Positions 31,682-35,590 of a stretch of 35,590 nt of DNA are shown here, piece after piece. Position 1 is the first letter of the stretch; every line of letters starts with the position of its first letter. A program made the translations under genes and the position numbers. The DNA is from Thermoplasmata archaeon (lineage in GTDB: Archaea; Thermoplasmatota; Thermoplasmata; Halarchaeoplasmatales; Halarchaeoplasmataceae). Below the pieces are notes generated by a model. The model did no database searches, was not told the origin of the DNA, and worked only from the letters and a program-made list of their open reading frames with translations. The DNA is taken from contig SKVC01000063.1 of assembly GCA_007129655.1 (NCBI GenBank), positions 1 through 35,590 on the forward strand. Direction: 5' to 3'.

Positions 31682-32815
31682 TCAGCTTACCATCTGTATG
31701 CCGTTGCCGTCATCTCCGCCTAAGACCATGTTAGCCGCACTTTCACTATCGGAATGTACGTTCGTGATCACCAATAGTATCTTGATAGTGTTCTTGAGGT
31801 CGTGTTCTATGGTGCATCCCCAGATGATCCTAGCTTCGGGTGAAATTCTCGAGTTGACCAGTTCGGCTGCACGTTCGGCTTCCTTTACCGTCATGTCTTC
31901 TCCACCGGTAACCTTGATCAAGGCGCCTTTGGCTTCACTAAGATCTATATTACCAAGTAGCGGTGAACCTAGTGCTTGGTTGACTGCTTCATCGACTCGT
32001 TGATTAGGATCGTCGGATTCTCCGATGCCTATCATCGCCAGGCCGCCGTCGTCCATGATGGTTCTTACATCGTTGTAATCGAGATTGACCAGACCGGGTT
32101 TGGTTATTATCTCTGTTATTCCCTTGATCGATTCCATCAGTACCTCGTCTGCGACTTTGAACGCAGCATCCAGGGGTAAATTCGGAACCAACTCTAGAAG
32201 TTTATCGTTAGGTATCACGACGGTGGTATCACAGAATCTTTCTAGTCTCATCAGTCCTCTTTTAGCGTTATTCATCCTTTCTCTACCTTCGCCTTGGAAG
32301 GGGAAAGTAACTATACCCATCGTTAGAGCACCTTCGTCCTTAGCCATGCTTGCTATCACAGGGGCGGTTCCGGTTCCGGTTCCTCCACCCATACCTGCGG
32401 TGATGAAAACTATGTCCGAACCTTCGATGATACTTTCTAGTTCTGCCTTGGATTCCATAGCAGATTCTTCGCCCACCTCGGGCCGTGCTCCGGCACCTAG
32501 TCCTCTGGTCTTGTTTTTACCTAAAAGAACCTTTTTTTGTGCGTGGGTATGGAGTAAATGCTTTGCATCGGTATTGCATGCGATCAATTCGGCTCCGGTG
32601 ATACCTTCTTGTGTCAGACGGTCTACAGTATTGCTTCCTCCGCCTCCACAGCCGAATATCTTGATATTTACCTCCAAGGTTTCCAAAAGCTTCCGCAGTT
32701 CTTCATCTTCCGGTGCTTCGCCCTCGTCTATACGGGGTTTCTTGGTGTCATGTTCCTTTTCTCTTACATGTCTGTTAAGAGCTTCACTTACTAATTTTTC
32801 CATGAGATATCCCAT
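31682..32815 (-). CDS. ftsZ: Cell-division GTPase FtsZ
   Basis: FtsZ polymerises at mid-cell into the division ring. The 377-residue protein shows IFGCGGGGSNTVDRL near residue 52, IACNTDAKHLL near 77, the tubulin/FtsZ signature GMGGGTGTGTAP near 138, and the T7-loop stretch NLDYNDVRTIMDDGGLA near 245. N-terminal residues 1–45 are a charged extension. No conserved bacterial-type C-terminal tail is evident. Two starts are possible: 32815 (used here, about 37 nt from a TATA box) and 32803. FtsZ1 versus FtsZ2 cannot be decided by eye. It leads the run psd–pssA–mptD–NTPase–trm1, 45 nt from psd. Confidence 0.96.
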   Translation of the reverse strand: MGYLMEKLVSEALNRHVREKEHDTKKPRIDEGEAPEDEELRKLLETLEVNIKIFGCGGGGSNTVDRLTQEGITGAELIACNTDAKHLLHTHAQKKVLLGKNKTRGLGAGARPEVGEESAMESKAELESIIEGSDIVFITAGMGGGTGTGTAPVIASMAKDEGALTMGIVTFPFQGEGRERMNNAKRGLMRLERFCDTTVVIPNDKLLELVPNLPLDAAFKVADEVLMESIKGITEIITKPGLVNLDYNDVRTIMDDGGLAMIGIGESDDPNQRVDEAVNQALGSPLLGNIDLSEAKGALIKVTGGEDMTVKEAERAAELVNSRISPEARIIWGCTIEHDLKNTIKILLVITNVHSDSESAANMVLGGDDGNGIQMVS

Positions 32816-32846
32816 CCATATTTTTATTCACAATGAAGGTAAAGAG

Positions 32847-32855
32847 GTATATAAG
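32847..32855 (-). promoter_or_regulatory. TATA box of ftsZ
   Basis: The minus strand reads CTTATATAC, centred about 37 nt upstream of the ATG at 32815, predicting a leader of roughly 10 nt. The first motif of the operator-like array begins 2 nt beyond it. Confidence 0.5.
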
Positions 32856-32856
32856 G

Positions 32857-32981
32857 ATTGTCATTCAATGTCAGATAATGTTTTATGGCACTGGCTCCCG
32901 ATTTACGATGTCAGAATATCATTGGTGATCATCTATATTGTTGCTATTTGTCAGACAATAAGGTATTTAACGTCAGACAAT
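32857..32981. promoter_or_regulatory. Candidate operator array: five copies of an ATTGTCAGACAAT-like motif
   Basis: Five 13-nt sites resemble the near-palindrome ATTGTC-A-GACAAT: 32857–32869 (ATTGTCATTCAAT), 32867–32879 (AATGTCAGATAAT), 32907–32919 (GATGTCAGAATAT), 32947–32959 (TTTGTCAGACAAT) and 32969–32981 (AACGTCAGACAAT). Their centres are 10, 40, 40 and 22 nt apart, close to whole helical turns. They lie between the divergent ftsZ and UDP-GlcNAc epimerase genes. The binding protein is unknown. Confidence 0.5.
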
Positions 32982-33023
32982 TTTTCATGATAACAATTGA
33001 TCTCTCGAGAAAATTGTATCGAT

Positions 33024-33033
33024 AAATTATTTA
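33024..33033 (+). promoter_or_regulatory. TATA-like promoter of wecB
   Basis: AAATTATTTA is centred about 29 nt upstream of the ATG at 33057 with no clear Shine–Dalgarno, fitting a leaderless start. Confidence 0.5.
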
Positions 33034-33056
33034 TCCATGAGATGATGGCGTAACAC

Positions 33057-34130
33057 ATGAAGATCGCTGTAGTTGTGGGCACTAGACCCGAGATAATCAA
33101 GATGTCACCGGTTGTCAGAGCGCTTAAAGATAGAGATGCGGATTTTCAACTGATACACACAGGCCAGCATTATGACCATTATGTTTCGGACATATTCTTT
33201 AAAGAGCTAGAACTCCAGAAGCCAGACGTACATCTATCGATAGGGAGCGGAAGCCAGGCAGAGCAAACCGGAAAGGCACTTATACGGTTGGAGGAAGCGT
33301 TCAAAAATTACGATGTCGATCTAGTTCTAGTCCAGGGCGACACGAATACGGTTCTAGCCGGTGCGCTTGCAGGGGCGAAGCTGGGAATTAAAGTAGGACA
33401 TGTAGAAGCGGGTTTACGCAGCTATGATCTAAGGATGCCGGAAGAACACAACCGTAGAGTAACCGATCATCTGGCAGATATGTTATTTGCACCCACGGAG
33501 GAATCTGCAGACATACTGAGGGGAGAAAAAGTCATGGGGGCCGTACATGTAACCGGTAATACAGTCATCGATGCCTGTATACAGAACATGGAACTTGCGG
33601 AGGATAAAGCCGACTTAGATTTCGATACTCCGGGAGATTTCGTTTTGATAACGGCCCATCGCGCGGAGAATGTAGATAACAGAAAGGTTCTGAAACAACT
33701 TGTAGAAATATTCGAGGGGATACCAAGAAAGAAGGTATATCCCATCCATCCGAGAGCGGAGAAGATGTTCAAGAAAACCGGTCTTTACGAAGATTTGAAG
33801 AGTATCAAAGGGATGCACGTCGTAAAACCCCAGGGATACTTTGAATTCTTGGTACTTATGAAGCGAGCGAAATACATACTGACCGATAGCGGAGGGATCC
33901 AGGAGGAGGCCACTGCGCCGAACATAAACCGAAAGGTTTTCGTGCTTAGGGATTCCACCGAGAGACCGGAAGCGATCGATTCGGGGCATGCGGAAGTTGT
34001 GGGAACCGATCCAGACAATGTTCTACAAGCGATCGATAGGTTTGAGGAGAATAAATGGAAAGGCGGAAGATGCCCCTACGGCGACGGTAAAGCAGGCCAA
34101 CGGATCGTAGATATAATATTACAAGATTGA
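33057..34130 (+). CDS. wecB: UDP-N-acetylglucosamine 2-epimerase (non-hydrolysing)
   Basis: The enzyme interconverts UDP-GlcNAc and UDP-ManNAc, supplying ManNAc-type sugars for surface glycans or N-glycans. The 357 residues hold the whole family pattern: GTRPEIIKMSPV near residue 8, HTGQHYD near 36, VQGDTNT near 91, HVEAGLRSYD and PEEHNR near 115–130, TGNTVIDA near 168, TAHRAEN near 198, PIHPRA near 223, TDSGGIQEEA near 277 and RDSTERPEA near 300. All expected catalytic His/Glu/Asp residues are in place. It lies next to a secreted surface-protein gene but with its own terminator-like T-run between, so a functional link is only suggestive. Confidence 0.95.
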   Translation: MKIAVVVGTRPEIIKMSPVVRALKDRDADFQLIHTGQHYDHYVSDIFFKELELQKPDVHLSIGSGSQAEQTGKALIRLEEAFKNYDVDLVLVQGDTNTVLAGALAGAKLGIKVGHVEAGLRSYDLRMPEEHNRRVTDHLADMLFAPTEESADILRGEKVMGAVHVTGNTVIDACIQNMELAEDKADLDFDTPGDFVLITAHRAENVDNRKVLKQLVEIFEGIPRKKVYPIHPRAEKMFKKTGLYEDLKSIKGMHVVKPQGYFEFLVLMKRAKYILTDSGGIQEEATAPNINRKVFVLRDSTERPEAIDSGHAEVVGTDPDNVLQAIDRFEENKWKGGRCPYGDGKAGQRIVDIILQD

Positions 34131-34149
34131 GTGTATAAGAAATAGACGA

Positions 34150-34155
34150 TTTTTT
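34150..34155 (+). terminator. T-run after wecB
   Basis: Six T residues follow the wecB stop by about 20 nt, with no stem, as is common for archaeal terminators. Confidence 0.35.
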
Positions 34156-34192
34156 ACAATATAATCTGGTCATCGACTATGGATAGGGAAAT

Positions 34193-34202
34193 CTATTTAT
34201 GC
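34193..34202 (+). promoter_or_regulatory. TATA-like promoter of the GLUG-type surface protein
   Basis: CTATTTATGC is centred about 31 nt before the ATG at 34229. No strong Shine–Dalgarno is present. Confidence 0.4.
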
Positions 34203-34228
34203 ATTAAAAGGTATAACAGTGTGATATA

Positions 34229-35590
34229 ATGGTCTTCAGAAGAACATTGATTTTGGTTATCACATTTGTGTTGTTAGTGGGTATGTTGTCTTTTGATAAT
34301 GGTTTTATTCTAGGAAAAGGCTCTTCTAATTCATATTCGAAAATATCCGGTAACCATTATTCCGGTGAAGGTACGCTGGAAGATCCTTATATGATATATG
34401 ACATAAATGACTTGCAGGCTATCAATGAAAATTTGAACGCTCATTATGCGTTAGCCAACGACATCGATGCTAGTGATACTATGAGTTGGAACTTCGGTTC
34501 CGGGTTCCAACCCTTGGGGCCAGGTCCATACGACAATAATGCGAATTACTTTAAAGGCAGTTTGGATGGTCGTAATCATGTAATAAGTGGATTACACATA
34601 AATCGCCTTGAAGAAGGCCAGATCGGCTTATTCGGATGCATAGACTGGACAGGAACTGTGAAGGATTTGGGTTTAATAGACCACAATGTAACCGGAGGTA
34701 ATCATGTGGGTGCACTTGTAGGTTACAACGAAGGTACGCTTTCCAATACTTATGCAGACGGGAATATCACCGGCATAAGTACCGTCGGAGGACTTGTAGG
34801 ATGGAACTATTGGGGTGAGGTGAAAAATTCTTACGCAGCAGGAAAAACAGTCGGATTATGCTGCGGCGGTGGATTGATAGGTGGTGACTCTGTAGGGATA
34901 ATAGAGAATTCGTTTTATGACAAGGAAACAACTGGTAGGTCCGATACTGGTAGAGGTGTAGGTAAAACCACATCGGAGATGATGACTATAACCACTTTTG
35001 AAGAAGCTGATTGGGATATAATCGCAGTGGATGATTTCAACATCAGAGACACCAATTTTACATGGAATATTGTGAACGAGAAAAGCTATCCATTTTTGAG
35101 TGGTATGGCTGTATCGATGAGAGAATATTCGCTACAAATAGAAGTCATGGGTCAGGGTTCGACCATCCCAGCTCCCGGTACACACATATTTACTGATGGT
35201 CAAGAAGTGCGGATAGATACGATCTCCGAACTAGAGTGGGTATTTAGCCACTGGACGGACGATGAAGGACTTATTTCCAAAGATGATAATATAGTTATCA
35301 CTATGGACGGAGATAAGTTTCTTACGGCACATTTTACAGTAAGAGAAGCTATAAACCCCCCAATAGTAAACATAATTACTCCCGAAAACGAAGATATTTT
35401 TGATACGTGGAGTATAATATTAGAGTGGGTTTCCGAGGAAGGGACTTACCCTATAATACACTATAAGATAAGGTTTAACCACGGAGATTGGTATAACATC
35501 GGTGTACTTGATTCCTATCTTTTAGAAAATTTAGAAGATGGGGAACACAATGGTTCATTGAAAGTAGTCGATGAGATGGGTAACGAAAAT
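34229..35590 (+). CDS. Secreted GLUG-motif surface protein, N-terminal part (3' end outside window)
   Basis: The frame is open from ATG 34229 to the window edge (454 codons seen). A signal peptide (basic FRR, then hydrophobic residues 6–20) leads to GEGTLEDPYMIYDINDLQAI near residue 48, the usual entry to GLUG-type adhesin repeats. GLUG-like turns follow: GQIGLFGCI, GNHVGALVGYNEGTL and STVGGLVGWNYWGEV (about 130–210). Near residues 300–370 is an InlB B-repeat-like segment (GQGSTIPAPGTHIFTDGQEV…WVFSHWTDDEG), and at about 378 an Ig/Fn3-like domain begins (PPIVNIITPENEDIF). It is a cell-surface or secreted protein, perhaps for adhesion. Its C-terminus, where a PEF-CTERM could sit, is not visible. 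Confidence 0.82.
   Translation, partial: MVFRRTLILVITFVLLVGMLSFDNGFILGKGSSNSYSKISGNHYSGEGTLEDPYMIYDINDLQAINENLNAHYALANDIDASDTMSWNFGSGFQPLGPGPYDNNANYFKGSLDGRNHVISGLHINRLEEGQIGLFGCIDWTGTVKDLGLIDHNVTGGNHVGALVGYNEGTLSNTYADGNITGISTVGGLVGWNYWGEVKNSYAAGKTVGLCCGGGLIGGDSVGIIENSFYDKETTGRSDTGRGVGKTTSEMMTITTFEEADWDIIAVDDFNIRDTNFTWNIVNEKSYPFLSGMAVSMREYSLQIEVMGQGSTIPAPGTHIFTDGQEVRIDTISELEWVFSHWTDDEGLISKDDNIVITMDGDKFLTAHFTVREAINPPIVNIITPENEDIFDTWSIILEWVSEEGTYPIIHYKIRFNHGDWYNIGVLDSYLLENLEDGEHNGSLKVVDEMGNEN

Noticed and set aside
32085..32990. Plus-strand 301-codon frame antisense to ftsZ
   Set aside because: It lies almost wholly opposite the conserved ftsZ coding sequence and gives a Ser/Pro/Leu-rich product without any domain.

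Overview
The window is a piece of an archaeal chromosome. The evidence is the gene set: SMC–ScpA, ABCE1, archaeosine tRNA-guanine transglycosylase, eL37, an archaeal LSm protein, a group II thermosome, archaeal Trm1, MptD, archaetidylserine synthase/decarboxylase and FtsZ. Many start codons lie 25–30 nt downstream of TATA-like boxes, as expected for archaeal leaderless or short-leader transcripts. MptD, FtsZ and the lipid genes point to a euryarchaeal lineage. A Thermoplasmata-like uncultured archaeon is my guess, but the sequence does not settle it. Proteins are acidic yet lysine-rich, unlike an extreme haloarchaeon.

Layout. 1–8.2 kb: the end of smc, then scpA; abce1 on the other strand; a membrane-anchored triple zinc-ribbon protein; a tgtA/cysteine desulfurase operon on the minus strand; an ACT-domain protein. 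8.2–12.1 kb: a compact eight-gene minus-strand Mrp-type antiporter operon in the order of MbhA–H, with no large MrpA and no hydrogenase genes next to it. 12.1–13.2 kb: LSm–eL37 and thymidylate kinase.

13.2–24.6 kb is the accessory region. It holds a HEPN/MNT toxin–antitoxin pair, two remnants of surface-protein genes, two Asp-box beta-propeller proteins ending in PEF-CTERM archaeosortase signals, and a tightly coupled three-gene operon of very large secreted proteins. Two of these share an unusual N-terminal half, a beta domain split by an alpha-helical insertion, but have different C-terminal halves: a truncated propeller versus a NosD-type beta-helix. The region is bracketed by two copies of a short repeat. 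Next to the right copy sits a run of five small perfect hairpins separated by CTCG motifs. I read this as a surface-protein island that has evolved by duplication, domain swapping and decay.

24.7–35.6 kb returns to housekeeping. It contains the thermosome, a divergent PUA/PAPS-reductase-like/ferredoxin fusion protein, and a minus-strand run ftsZ–psd–pssA–mptD–NTPase–trm1 that joins division, ether-lipid head-group synthesis, pterin synthesis and tRNA modification. After this come UDP-GlcNAc 2-epimerase and the start of another secreted GLUG-type surface protein. The ftsZ/epimerase intergenic region carries a phased series of near-palindromic motifs that looks like an operator array.

Four convergent gene pairs overlap at their stop codons by 4–26 nt, so the core regions are very compact. 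I saw no tRNA, rRNA, CRISPR array or transposase.
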